Shown: positions 1 through 10,563 of the stretch, piece by piece | Numbering within the stretch: position 1 is the first letter of the stretch | How the letters are laid out: every line of letters starts with the position of its first letter | Assembly: GCA_013350335.1 (NCBI GenBank) | Contig: CM023540.1 | Coordinates: 44,065,222-44,129,221, forward strand | Direction of reading: 5' to 3' | DNA from: Chimonanthus salicifolius | Lineage: Eukaryota > Streptophyta > Magnoliopsida > Laurales > Calycanthaceae | DNA: 64,000 bases | Made by a program: the position numbers and the translations under genes | Notes under the pieces: model-generated | Told to the model about the DNA's origin: nothing | Database searches by the model: none | Seen by the model: only the letters and a program-made list of their open reading frames with translations

Positions 1-225
1 TGAGCTATAGTTAATTATGTTAAATTGATATAATAATAATAAAGAATACCTTCTAATAATAATGACAATGGTAAAAATATTAGATGGTAAATATAATATT
101 AAATTATTACAATAAGATAAATAAAAGAAAACATTATACTTTTTACTTTCAATATAAGTAAATATTTTAAATCACATTAAAAATAATTTTTGATAAAATA
201 TTAGAGTACACACATACACACATGA

Positions 226-263
226 GCTTCCACGTGAGCCCTTTAGGAAGCTCACGTGAGTTC
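226..263. repeat. Small inverted repeat with CACGTGAG G-box cores
   Basis: GAGCTTCC and GGAAGCTC face each other around CACGTGAGCCCTTTA, and CACGTGAG occurs twice. The site could be a hairpin or a paired G-box element; no gene is tied to it. Confidence 0.35.
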
Positions 264-284
264 CTTTTCATAAAATTGGGTTTT

Positions 285-420
285 CACTTAGAAACCCTAA
301 TGCTCATATTTTAATACCCTTCTTCTCTTTCACTCTCGCTATTAAACCCTAGCAGCCGCCGTTGTTCTTTGTATTTTTCCCATCAACGAAGAAGAAAAAG
401 AAGAGAAAGGAAAGCTGTGA
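285..420 (+). promoter_or_regulatory. Housekeeping-type leader remnant with AAACCCTAA boxes
   Basis: The motifs AAACCCTAATG (about 292) and TAAACCCTAGCAGCCGCC (about 344) within CT-rich sequence resemble the promoter and leader of plant ribosomal-protein-like genes. No coding exon I recognise follows; sequence from about 540 runs into the GGCCGATAT repeat. Probably a gene remnant or a promoter whose gene is gone. Confidence 0.3.
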
Positions 421-539
421 AAGGTGTAGCGATTTTTTTTCTTCAATCTTTTCTTCATATTTTCTTTTTTCTCTTTCCATTCTTTCTCGTCGATATTTCT
501 AAAAAAAATAGGGCTTTTTTAAAAAAAAAAATAACAAAC

Positions 540-700
540 AACAGAATTTTTAAAATTCGGCCGATATCATGACCGAATTATCAGGTTAGAAATTCGGTCA
601 TATCGGCCGAAATTTTTTTTTTGTACGGCCAATATATATCGTCCTTCGAAAACCCATATATATCGGCCGATACGCACAGTATCGGCCGATATTTTGACCT
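540..700. repeat. GGCCGATAT-module repeat copy
   Basis: Contains ATTCGGCCGATATCATGACC, its inverted partner GGTCATATCGGCCGAA, and TATATATCGGCCGATACG. It belongs to the dispersed family best defined at 21226-21538 and 26537-26847. Ends are not resolved here. Confidence 0.6.
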
Positions 701-819
701 CCGCTTGGGTCCCAAGAATGTAAGGCCTCAGCCGACTCGAATTGAAATTGGGCCCTTATTTTAAACGTCCCACTCACAACTTTGCCATGAGGGATAGGTA
801 AAAAATAAGTAATTAGCAA

Positions 820-1295
820 TTTTTTTATGTTAAACTTTTTATTTTCTTAACATTAATGTACCATGTTTAAATGGTAAAATACAAAATTCTGTATAATTAA
901 TATTTCATATGTGAACTTCATTACATTGAAGACAATTAATTTGTTGACCAATTGGTGATGGATCAGGGTGATGGATCAGTACTCAGTAGCTGGAACGTCC
1001 TGCATCATTGAAAGTTCTGAGCATCTGATTAACAATATCCAATTTAATAAATGAAATTGAAAAGGAAATAAATGGCCCACATTCATAGCTGAAAATTGAT
1101 GGCTAAGAACTTTCTAAGCTGAATAATGTTCTGGACATTACTCATTCAATCATTCAAGTTAAGTAGAGAGATTTATGCAGTAAACAAGGTAAGGTTGATG
1201 GTCAGTAAGATTTATTAATTCTGGTTAATAACAAAAGAGTATGGAGAAGAGGACATATGAAATTTGCATGTTTAAGGAATATTTCTTTTGTTTTT
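820..1295. other. No recognisable feature
   Basis: AT-rich sequence with no coding exon, structural RNA or repeat boundary that I can support. Confidence 0.5.
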
Positions 1296-1480
1296 AAGAC
1301 TAAGTGTCCAAGACTCTTGGAACACCTGACTAATTAATGGGGCATATAAAAACCTCCTTGTCCACACACACTGGGTAACAGTGTGGAAAGTGACCATTTT
1401 TGTGTTGAGAGTGACTGAAATCCAAAACCTCCTGCATCTTAAGCAAATTCTTGACCGTCAAGCCAAACTTCACGGGTTAG
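1296..1480 (-). repeat. SINE-B copy (tRNA-derived type), minus
   Basis: The plus-strand order AAGTGTCCAAGA...CACCTGACTAATTAATGGGGCATATAAAAACCTCC...CACACACTGGG is the reverse complement of the SINE-B consensus seen at 63066-63155. The degenerate B-box-like stretch falls near 1420. Boundaries are approximate. Confidence 0.55.
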
Positions 1481-1574
1481 GTGCATGGAATATTTGCTAT
1501 AAAAAAATCATTAGGATTTCTTTTAGAAAGAAAAGAATAAGAATATTCACTCATACAATTAATTAAAAATATCG

Positions 1575-1881
1575 ATCACTACGCAGCGTATCAGTTGCTA
1601 CGTATCAGTCAAAAGAGCTCCACAGTGTATTGCCCGCTACGCATCAGTGTGTTGCGGGCCTACAAAGCATTGACTGTTACATATCGGTTGATACGTAACG
1701 GTTGGTAACAACATGCTTTTGGTAAATGGCCATAACTTTTTCATACCCACTCCGATCAAGGTGATTTCAGAGGCATTGGAAAGATTGACTCAGAGAGCTA
1801 CACGAAGGGAACAAGGATTGAAGAAGAAAAACTTTTCACACTTTATTATTGAATTTTAGATTATTTAAGAGTCAAAATTTG

Positions 1882-1932
<51 letters not shown>

Positions 1933-2280
1933 ATGGCCGGAGAAAATTGTCATAAATTAGTAGACTTTATTTTATAAGTTTTTGGATTTTTGGAATTTTT
2001 TCCACATATTTCAAATTATTTTAAATTTTTTATTTTTTTCGTAGCTTCAAAAAAAATATTTAAATATCTAAATGACCGCTTAATAATAAATAAAAAAATC
2101 CATATTCTTGAAGCCTAGTATTTTATTGATTTTTTGTAAACTTTTCAGATTTTTTTGAAAAATAAAACAAAAATAATATTCAGAGGAGAGAAAAAGTATC
2201 GGCCTGATACGTATTAGTCACGGCGACCCAAATCGGTAGACATCTCCTGTCGATTGGCCGATATTTTCACCCCAGTTTGT
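1575..2280. repeat. Degenerate GATACG/GGCCGATA repeat with an AT microsatellite
   Basis: Short GATACGTATC- and CGGCCTGATACG-like motifs occur at 1575-1700 and 2196-2270. Between them lies an (AT)n tract at about 1886-1928. I take these as decayed members of the GGCCGATAT family interrupted by other sequence. Confidence 0.4.
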
Positions 2281-2583
2281 ACAATCCAATCACAAGAAGA
2301 CTATATATCAGAACATCTAACTTTTTATTTCTCTCCGTGTCAATAGATCTAAAGCTCCAAATCATTATAAAAGTCCATTTCCTTTGCAAAAAATGAGGAC
2401 ATTTCTTGTCAAATTTAGAGTGAGACCATTTTCCTTATTTGTATTACTTAAGGTTGCAATGGGTAATGGATTTCCATTTTCTCAACTTTTAATCAATGTA
2501 ACTCTTTCCAAATTGATGAATGAAATTAGGGCCTTTTTATTTTTTAATTTACGTGTGGAAAATTCTTCATAAAAAAAAATGGC

Positions 2584-2806
2584 GGCTACATTTGGATGAA
2601 GGATAAAGGGGGCAATGGAGGGTTACCTCTCCTTACTCTTATTTGGCAATAGAGAAATAAGGTGTAAAAATTCAATTTTTTCTCTCTCCCTTTCCACTTT
2701 TAAAAACTCTTTCTTGTCAAGGGATATTCATAGTATAGAGATAACCACTAGTAAGGAGTAATCCCAAGTTATCCCTGCATAATTTACCCTTCATCCAAAT
2801 GCAGCC
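2584..2806. mobile_element. MITE with about 25-bp terminal inverted repeats
   Basis: The left end GGCTACATTTGGATGAAGGA mirrors the right end (reverse complement GGCTGCATTTGGATGAAGGG). The 223-bp body has no coding capacity. No target duplication is evident, so the superfamily is uncertain; PIF/Harbinger or hAT are both possible. Confidence 0.7.
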
Positions 2807-2809
2807 AGA

Positions 2810-4070
2810 AAAAACCACTATAATTAGAACCCATAACCTTCAGCATCAAGCCTCTCCAACACAATATTGTGATTTTTATTTATTTTATTTTTCTCATCCT
2901 CTCTCACTTACAACATCATTTCATTATTTATTATTATAATAGTATCATAATTACAATATGATTTTCAACTTTTCATATTTTTGACAATTTATTTATCAAT
3001 ATAACATTATATTATGTAATTATGAGGTTATATCAGCATCGAAATTCAAAATTGTTCAAAACAATTTGACTAATTTCTAAAAAGAGATGATAAAAAAATG
3101 GTTTAATGAATGATTTGGCTTTTCAAACATTGGTTTAAACCACTGAGATAAATGTATTTTTTTTTATTTTCTTTTTATATTTTCCCTTTCTTTGTGTGGC
3201 AAAGATATTTTTGCTTTGTCCATACCTTATTTATTATTTATTGTCAGTTCATGTTTTTGTTTGTTCATCCACCCATCTTATCTGCGTCCTCAGCTAAGAG
3301 ACGAACGACATATTGAACTCGTGAAATTGTTTTGCATGTTCAACGACGTATACCATCCGTTCATTTAGGATATCCGATATAGGCTGAGATCTCTCTCCTC
3401 TCATTTTTTTTTAAATATCAGAATTTTTTTTATATTTTATGAGTTCCGATTTAAAAAAAAATAATTTAAAATTATAAATATCGACCGATATTCTGAATGT
3501 CAGCCTAGGTCAACGACCGAAATAATTAAAAAAAAAAAAACAGAATATTTAAAAAGCACAGTACGACTGTATGGGTTGAGGTTTGCATCACTGCTCACGA
3601 TGTTAAATTATTCATTTGCTTTGTATATTTATCCTACTCAAGTTGCTGAATGGAATTCAAACTCGGGACTTCCGCTTTTTGAAATAGATTTTTGGCTATT
3701 TATAGTGTATCATGTGCAATTTAGATTTTTTTTTTAAAAAATCACTTTTAAGCATTCTTGATTTTTCATATTCATATTTCTTTTTTAGCAGAGATTCAGA
3801 AAAGGAGCTCTTTCATTAATTTATCAAGAAAGGGAGCCAATTAGATTACTGCATTCGAAATTCAATTAACAAAAGTATAAATTATGTGATATTTTTAGAT
3901 GTATATAAGAGATTTTCTTTAATATATTTAGTATTTATATTGATGTAGAAATCTAATTTTAATCAAGGGCTGGTCTAGTATACACTTGGCTTAAAAACTT
4001 GAGTACTCTCACTCTTTGTGGCAGAGGGAGAGGCCTACTCAGTGAATAAAAAAAATTCTGTACTAAAATA
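2810..4070. other. AT-rich intergenic sequence
   Basis: No gene seen. A weak GGCCGATAT-family trace lies near 3470-3520 (ATCGACCGATATTC). Confidence 0.5.
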
Positions 4071-4079
4071 CATTATCAT

Positions 4080-4345
4080 AGGCAAAGATACAAATCTACG
4101 TATCAGCCTGACATTGAGGATATCGGCCGATATTTTTTTTTATAAAAAAAATCTAGATATCTGTCGTTGGTCCAGGTCAATATCTCGGCTGATTATAAAC
4201 CTCTATCAACTTAATATCGACCAAGATATTGGCCAATATTTGTGTTTTTCAATTTTTTAAAAAAAAATTGGGCTGTTGTCATTATTTTATTCAGAAAAAT
4301 TAAAATAAATAAATAGATAACCGATATTTGTAAATAGACTGCGAA
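4080..4345. repeat. GGCCGATAT-module repeat copy
   Basis: Contains TATCGGCCGATATTTTTTTT, ATATCTCGGCTGAT and GATATTGGCCAATATT, with the A/T-homopolymer spacers typical of this family. The terminal repeats are not resolved. Confidence 0.55.
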
Positions 4346-5315
4346 AGAGGTTGGGAGTTCGAACAACTTCCAAATGAAAGGGGAAAATTTGGTGCCTTAT
4401 TTTTTGGAGTTTCAATTGTGTGAGTTAGTTGCTCATTTTCGTGGTGTTTGGATGGCGGGCCAAAGAATTGGTTTTCTTTGTGACATCCTTCGACACATTA
4501 GGGGTGACTGGCTTTTATGCCTCTTAGAGATGGTTTTTTGTTTTCTGCAATGTGTCTGCTTTTGGTGGAGTGTTTTGTTTCCTTTTCTCCTTTTCTTCCT
4601 CTTTGGTTTCTTTGGGTCTTACTATGTAAATCCATGGATGCCTTCTCTGTATTATTCTTCTTGCTCTCTTAATTTATTTATACTTGTTAACCCATATTTC
4701 ATTTTGACGAGATTTCTACCCCTGAGCATAGATGCTATATAACTGTAAAAATTGAAGCTCATTGAATCACCTTAATCTTCGACTTTTTTAGATTGAAAAT
4801 AAATGATAGAATAAATTTATGTCATAGATGAAGATGTATTAAATAAAAAATTTAAAAAATTTAAATTTAAGAGAGTAAAAGAATAATTTCAATGGCTTGA
4901 ACTGATCATAAATGGCCCCACGTAGGACCTTATGGTGCCAAAAAACATCTGGCTGTTTTGTAGTTTTGCCCATCAATCAATAATTAAAATTTTAATTGAT
5001 ATTTATCTACAATTTTAGGTTTAGGATTTCCTAATATCAGATGTCTTGAGTGACAGGCTACTGTAGGATGCGTCGTAATCATTTTGAATCATATTTCAAA
5101 AATTTGTAACGGGACAAAAGCCTTAATTAAATTCAAATTCAAATTCAAATCATCCTCATGTTTCAAACTTTTGAATTGTAGTTTGTAACTTTGTATCGGT
5201 AGATGAATGTGCCTCACTTGTTTTCAGCACTATTTACAACACTGGATGATCATAGCCGTCTGATTAATGGGTCACTAACAGACGGCTATTTTGAATCATA
5301 ATAATTCACATGTGT

Positions 5316-5471
5316 GTAGTTTAACTAGTTGTCTCCTGCCTCAGGAAGTGAGAGGTTGCGGGTTCGAGCCCCTATGACCTAACTTTGGTGTGCCTTAGTG
5401 TTAATGGACTCATCCGTAGAGATTTTAATAGGACTGTGTCTAATTTCCCACGTAAATGAAAAAAAAAAAAG
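5316..5471 (+). repeat. SINE-A copy, tRNA-derived, with poly(A) tail
   Basis: A-box-like GTAGTTTAACTAGTTG, B-box GGTTCGAGCCC, a tRNA-unrelated body (GGACTCATCCGT...CCCACGTAAATG) and a 13-A tail. Possible TAATTCA target duplications flank it. The same body recurs at 27.6, 29.1 and 55.8 kb. Confidence 0.85.
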
Positions 5472-5589
5472 AGTAGTCTAATTCATGGTTAAAATAACAT
5501 AAAAGACTTATTAATGCTATCATCAAGAGTGGGGGGCCTTGGTAGATAAATATTAAGATTCATCAATTGGTTCAAGTGTGGGTAGAAAC

Positions 5590-5889
5590 TGGAGGTGAAA
5601 TTAAATCTGACCCGCATGACCTGACTTGAGAAATCAATGAGCTTGAGTTGTGTTTTTGTATATCTCGGATAAAGTCGTATTGGAAAAAAAAAAAGGGCAT
5701 AAAATTTGGATCAGGTGGTGTTGAGAAATTTAAAAACAACCTGACCCGACCTAACCCGAGTGCACCAAGTTATAAAACAGCACTTGGGTTGAGTCGGGTT
5801 AGAAATTCAGGTCGGGTCGAGTTCAATAATTTTTTACATGAGTTGGGTTGGGTTTAATAAAACCCGACTCGACACGAGTTTCAACCCTA
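5590..5889. mobile_element. hAT-type MITE, 300 bp, with GTAGAAAC target duplications
   Basis: GTAGAAAC occurs exactly at 5582-5589 and 5890-5897. The ends TGGAGGTGAAA and TTTCAACCCTA form an imperfect inverted repeat. The interior is full of GACCCGACC/GGGTCGGGTT motifs on both strands. Eight-base duplications fit hAT. Confidence 0.75.
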
Positions 5890-5924
5890 GTAGAAACAGA
5901 AATTAGATTGTAGATATAGCAATT

Positions 5925-6040
5925 GGCACTTTTCGGAGAATTACTCGGGGTGTAGGAGGGAGGCTTGCACATACTCCGAAAATTAATAGGTTGCTTAAAG
6001 AAGCGTGGACACCTTAGTCATAAGAATAAAATAAAAAACT
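5925..6040 (+). repeat. SINE-B 3' fragment, plus
   Basis: Contains GGAGGGAGGCTTGCACATACTCCGA and GTGGACACCTTAGTCATAAGAATAAAA, matching the 3' half of SINE-B including its A-rich end. The 5' part is absent. Confidence 0.5.
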
Positions 6041-6964
6041 TAGCAGTGGCAAGTGGATAACTTGGGTTGAAATATTATAAGAATTAAAAACCTATGCACA
6101 TTAGAAAATAACATCATTTTTCATCTTTGTAATAAAATTGATAATTACATTAATATTGAGAAGTAACCTAACTATAAAAGGGAATCAACAGTACCAATAC
6201 CGCAGAGAAAAAGTTGGTTTATAAGAATAAAACTAATAGAAAAAACAATTAGAAAATTTATAATGAATACCTAATTGATGATGAGATGAAAAGAAACTAC
6301 TTTCAAACGAGTGGTCATTCTTATCAAATATTAAATTATATTTATTTAAAATTAATATTTTAATTCTACTTTTCCATTTGACCGGATAAAAATCGTAATA
6401 TCAATCACTCTATTGTTTATCATATTTTTTTTTTATACCTTCTCTTCGTGTTTTCAATGGTCTATTTTATTTCCTTGTGTCTACTGTTTCTCGTCAAGAT
6501 ATATTTATATCTGTTATCTAGATTAGATTGTGATTGATTATTATAGATCATGTAATCCCTCGATTAAGAAAGTAATATTTTGATGTAATCTATATACGTG
6601 GTTTTCATTCAGTAGAATAAAAATAAGAAATTTACGGTAAAACATTGAGTGAATTTTATTGTTTCTCATATTTTCTAACATTTTTTACTTATTATCGGTC
6701 ATCTTGATCTTTTATTTACGTACTCAAACTATTTCAAACAGGTTTTCCTCATTATAATTCGACGAGATCAACTCAAATTTCATTTATTTGTACTCAATTC
6801 ATTGATAAAAAATATAAAATATATATGGATTTAATTGAATTGGGAGATTGGGAAAATAGGAAATTATAAAATTCTATAATAAGAATGGAATGTTTTGGAC
6901 AATCAAGTTGGGTTGGGTGCGTGTACAAGAAGAACCCAACAACAATCAAGCCCCACAAGACATG

Positions 6965-7110
6965 ACACATTCATTTCATAAATCAAAAGCATTATTAAAG
7001 CGCCAACCCCACTCTCTCTCTACCCCCCTTCTCTCTCTCATCTCTCTCTCTCTCCATCATCCATCCATCCATCCCACTCTCTCTCATCCATCCATGCAAT
7101 GCGTGGATCA
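6965..7110 (+). repeat. CT-rich and CATC microsatellites
   Basis: Long (CT)n and (CATC)n tracts. This resembles a plant 5' leader, but the open frame through it shows only low-complexity Ser/His/Leu and I do not accept it as a gene. Confidence 0.5.
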
Positions 7111-7984
7111 TATGGGCAACTTATTCAAAGTCTTTGCCTCTTCTTCAATTTCCATATCATGGGATCAACGTGAGTGGACATGCACAAGGCACCAACATAT
7201 TGAAAAGAATTTCAAAAAGAAACATATATTACCGAATATCATCCATATAAAAATAAGAAAAATAAAAAAATATCCATATAAAATTATAAAAAAAAAAATT
7301 GAGTGGCACTTGTTAGTAGATCAGAAATAGTGAAAAACTAGTTATTTAATTGAAAACGGAACACGAAAAATGCATTTTTTTTCATAACGTTTTTTTAAAT
7401 TGGGGCAAACTGAATGGACTCGAACCAACAAGATTTTAAATTGCATAAAGTTTTTTTTTTTTAAATCTTAATTGAGTTTCTTAATTCAATAGGATTTTGA
7501 ATCGAATTTGAGTTTTGAGTTTTCAATACTGATTTATTAAAAGAATATCAAATTCAATTTTGAATATCAACATCAAACAGATAGAATAAAAACTTTGGAG
7601 ATGATGTCTCATAACATAAAAACTAATAATTAGAATTAACATATTTAATTTGAGTTGATTCTAAATTAATAAGTTAAGAAATCTAAATTGTTTGTGCCCA
7701 TTGAACTTTAAATAAAATGCCAATTTCAACAACATATATTTACATCATTAAGATTCAATTAATTTTTTCTATAATACAATAAAATGAATCAAAGACTTTT
7801 ATAATTGCAATAGTAAGTGCTCCACGAAACTCTAGTATTTATATAAAATTTTAAGATAATTCAACACTTTTGAATTTATAAGAATTTTTTTAAAATTAAA
7901 TCTAAATAAGTAAAAAAAAAAAATCAAGTCCAAATAGATAAAAGTAAAAACCATTGTGAGCATATTTTGTTAAAAAAAAAAAAT

Positions 7985-8640
7985 GGTCTTTCTATGGAGT
8001 GTTAGACCTTTAAGAATTGAAATTTTGATACAAATAAAGTATGTCCTAAAAAATTAAAAAATGTCAAAAATTTTAAAAAATAGGAGACGCATACGAGGAA
8101 ATATCAAATATGAAATTCATGGTCTCTAATATCCTAGTGTAACATTTATCTTCTATTACAATTCATTAATTTTGTCGTGATATTAGAAAAAACAAACACA
8201 CTTTGAAAACTATAACAATTACATTAAAGACTATTCATTTAATTTCATAAACATTTGTATATCATTTCATTAATTTTTTCTATAAGAAACTACAAATGGA
8301 AATTATATTAAAAAAGTCAACTTTCATTAATTTTTTTGAAAAAAACTTTAAAATCACATAGATACCGACAGACTATATGAATCACATTAAGACATCTCCA
8401 ATGATTTCCAAAAGCAATCTATTATTTTATCAAGTTATTTTCATTAAAAAAACTCTAAGTTCGATATTATTTTAGAGTAAAAATTTAAAAGAAATTCATA
8501 AAAATAACTCAAAATGGTGAAATTTAAAGAGAAAATGTTTGGAATTGACAAATACCTTTCACACTTGAAAAACTTGCTTCTAAACCTTCTAAAAATCATA
8601 ATCAATGCAAGATTTAACTCGAACAATTATCAAAATTCAA
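7985..8640. repeat. Unclassified 0.65-kb dispersed repeat, copy 1
   Basis: Aligns over its length with 18465-19060: shared landmarks AAAGTATGTCCTAA, ATATTAGAAAAA, AACATTTGTATAT, CTCAACTTT/GTCAACTTT, GGAATTGACAAATACC and CAAGATTTAACT in the same order. No coding capacity or terminal repeats were recognised. Confidence 0.65.
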
Positions 8641-9950
8641 AAAATTATATCAATTGACATTGCTCGCGAAATTAAATAGATGGCGACTCTAAACCATCCA
8701 AAACTACTGAGGAACATTCTCAAGTCTCAACTACCATAATCCACCACGGGACCCACCCATGTTTTTTTATTTAATTGGCACTGACAATGCATGGCAAGAG
8801 ATTGGGGAATGCTCAAGTTACTACAGAGTGTAAATTAGTAGGGGTTAAAACTTAATCTTAATCTCCTTATATTTATTATGTCATTACTTTTTTTTATTTA
8901 ACTCCTAATTTAAAAATCTTTTTAACTCAATCATAATTCAATTTATTTTTAAAAGTCCAATGCATTTTTAATTTAGGCCAACTATCAATGGCAAGTTAAA
9001 TTGTATCACTAGTTAATCTACAAATTAAGTATTATATAGAAAGTCATGAAAAATAATGTCAAATTTAAATATAAAATATCAATTTTTAAATTAATGGGAT
9101 AAATGACTTGATGATGATAATTTAAAATAAAGAAGTAAGAAATTAAAAATTATTTAAATTGAAAATCTAACAATAATTTTCAACTCAAGTCTCGATTCAA
9201 TACAATGAAATTCACTAACCCATTATATATCCTATTTATTAAAATAATAATTTATACGAATAAAGGGCTTCTCTCATAGATCATGTCTTACTGTCAAAGT
9301 TTTTAATATCAAATTTGGAATGGACTTAGTCCAGCTCATTTGAATCGAAGGTCAAGTTGAAATCAGATCAAAATAATAGGATTTGATCTTATTGGACAAG
9401 AATGATTTTTAAAACCATGTTTTTCACATTTTAAACTTTTTTTAACATCCTATAATAGACTCATAGAGAAGTAGAGAGTTGATAAAATCCTAAACAGTTG
9501 ATTTTTTTATCAAAATTCGCTTATATTTGTGAAAAATCTTGGGATTAAATCTCCTTCAATTAAAAAAAAAAAAAGAGGATCACTCCCTTATCCAACATGT
9601 GTGAAGCCTATTTATAAAGTAGAGAGCTGATGAAATAATTCTTTTAAAAAATTCAAATTATACACAGATATTATTCTTTCATATTCTCACTTGCTAGGAT
9701 TTGAATTAGACAATGAAAGGATAGCGTAGAAGCATGGGAAAGTGGCCCACTTAGGATTTTTTATGTTAGGTTTGTTAAATGTTTGGTTAGATTTGGTGGA
9801 AATAAGTGGGGTTGAGTAAGGGAAGCACGTGGCGGGCGGCAGTCATGGAAACTTAGAAAAACAAGTAAAACAAAAGCCAACTCAGCCAATCTTAACAATC
9901 CACCCAAACTCAGTCCCGAACAATTTATAATATCTTTCTTTCATTTTTTT
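8641..9950. other. AT-rich intergenic sequence
   Basis: No gene. A G-box-like CACGTGGCGGG lies near 9827; its relation to the GATA gene is unclear, since it lies on that gene's 3' side. Confidence 0.5.
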
Positions 9951-9954
9951 TTCT

Positions 9955-10115
9955 TTTACTTTTTTAATTAAGATAATCAGATGTCTCACATGACTAATTC
10001 TTAAAATATATAAATACCTCTCTATCTATACATACCGAATAAATTTAAAGCAATTAACTCTATACGTTGAACATGAACTTAAAACAAAACCTCTTATATT
10101 TTAGTTCAATTTCTA
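9955..10115 (-). repeat. SINE-B copy, minus
   Basis: AGATGTCTCACATGACTAATTCTTAAAATATATAAATACCTC and, further on, GAACATGAACTTAAAACAAAACCTC (reverse B-box) follow the family order. Confidence 0.5.
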
Positions 10116-10563
10116 ACCGGACACCAACCTTTGAAAGTTACCTTGTACTTCTTCCATCCCTTCCCTTCTCTTCTCTTTGGTCAATGAAATATCTATCCAT
10201 ATTTTACTAGAAAAATTATAATATAAACAAATATTTCAAATTAAGCAAAGAATAAAAAATTGCAAATATATGAGTAACAATTCCACCATTCTCAATCACT
10301 AAATTTGAATTAAAAAAGATGATAAGAGTCATGGCTATCTATCCATCTATCCATAGCTATATTTTTCTCTCTAATCCTATCCCCAAAGGAGTAAGAAAAA
10401 CAATGAATAGACTAACAAACTAAGAGAAACAAAGAAAAGGGCCTAAAGAAAATTAAATACTGACTAAAAATGTTCCCTGACAAAAATTTACACCAGCGAA
10501 TCGAACCGGGTTTTCTCAGCTTCGAAAACCGAACCGGGTTTGCTCTAAGTTTTGCCGTTGGTT

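Noticed and set aside
4374..4742. 122-residue hydrophobic open frame
   Set aside because: Repeated Phe/Leu/Cys from T-rich DNA; no promoter, splice sites or family match that I recognise.
6890..7330. 146-residue open frame with Ser/His-rich sequence
   Set aside because: It runs through CT and CATC microsatellites, has no recognisable domain and ends in Lys/Ile-rich AT DNA.
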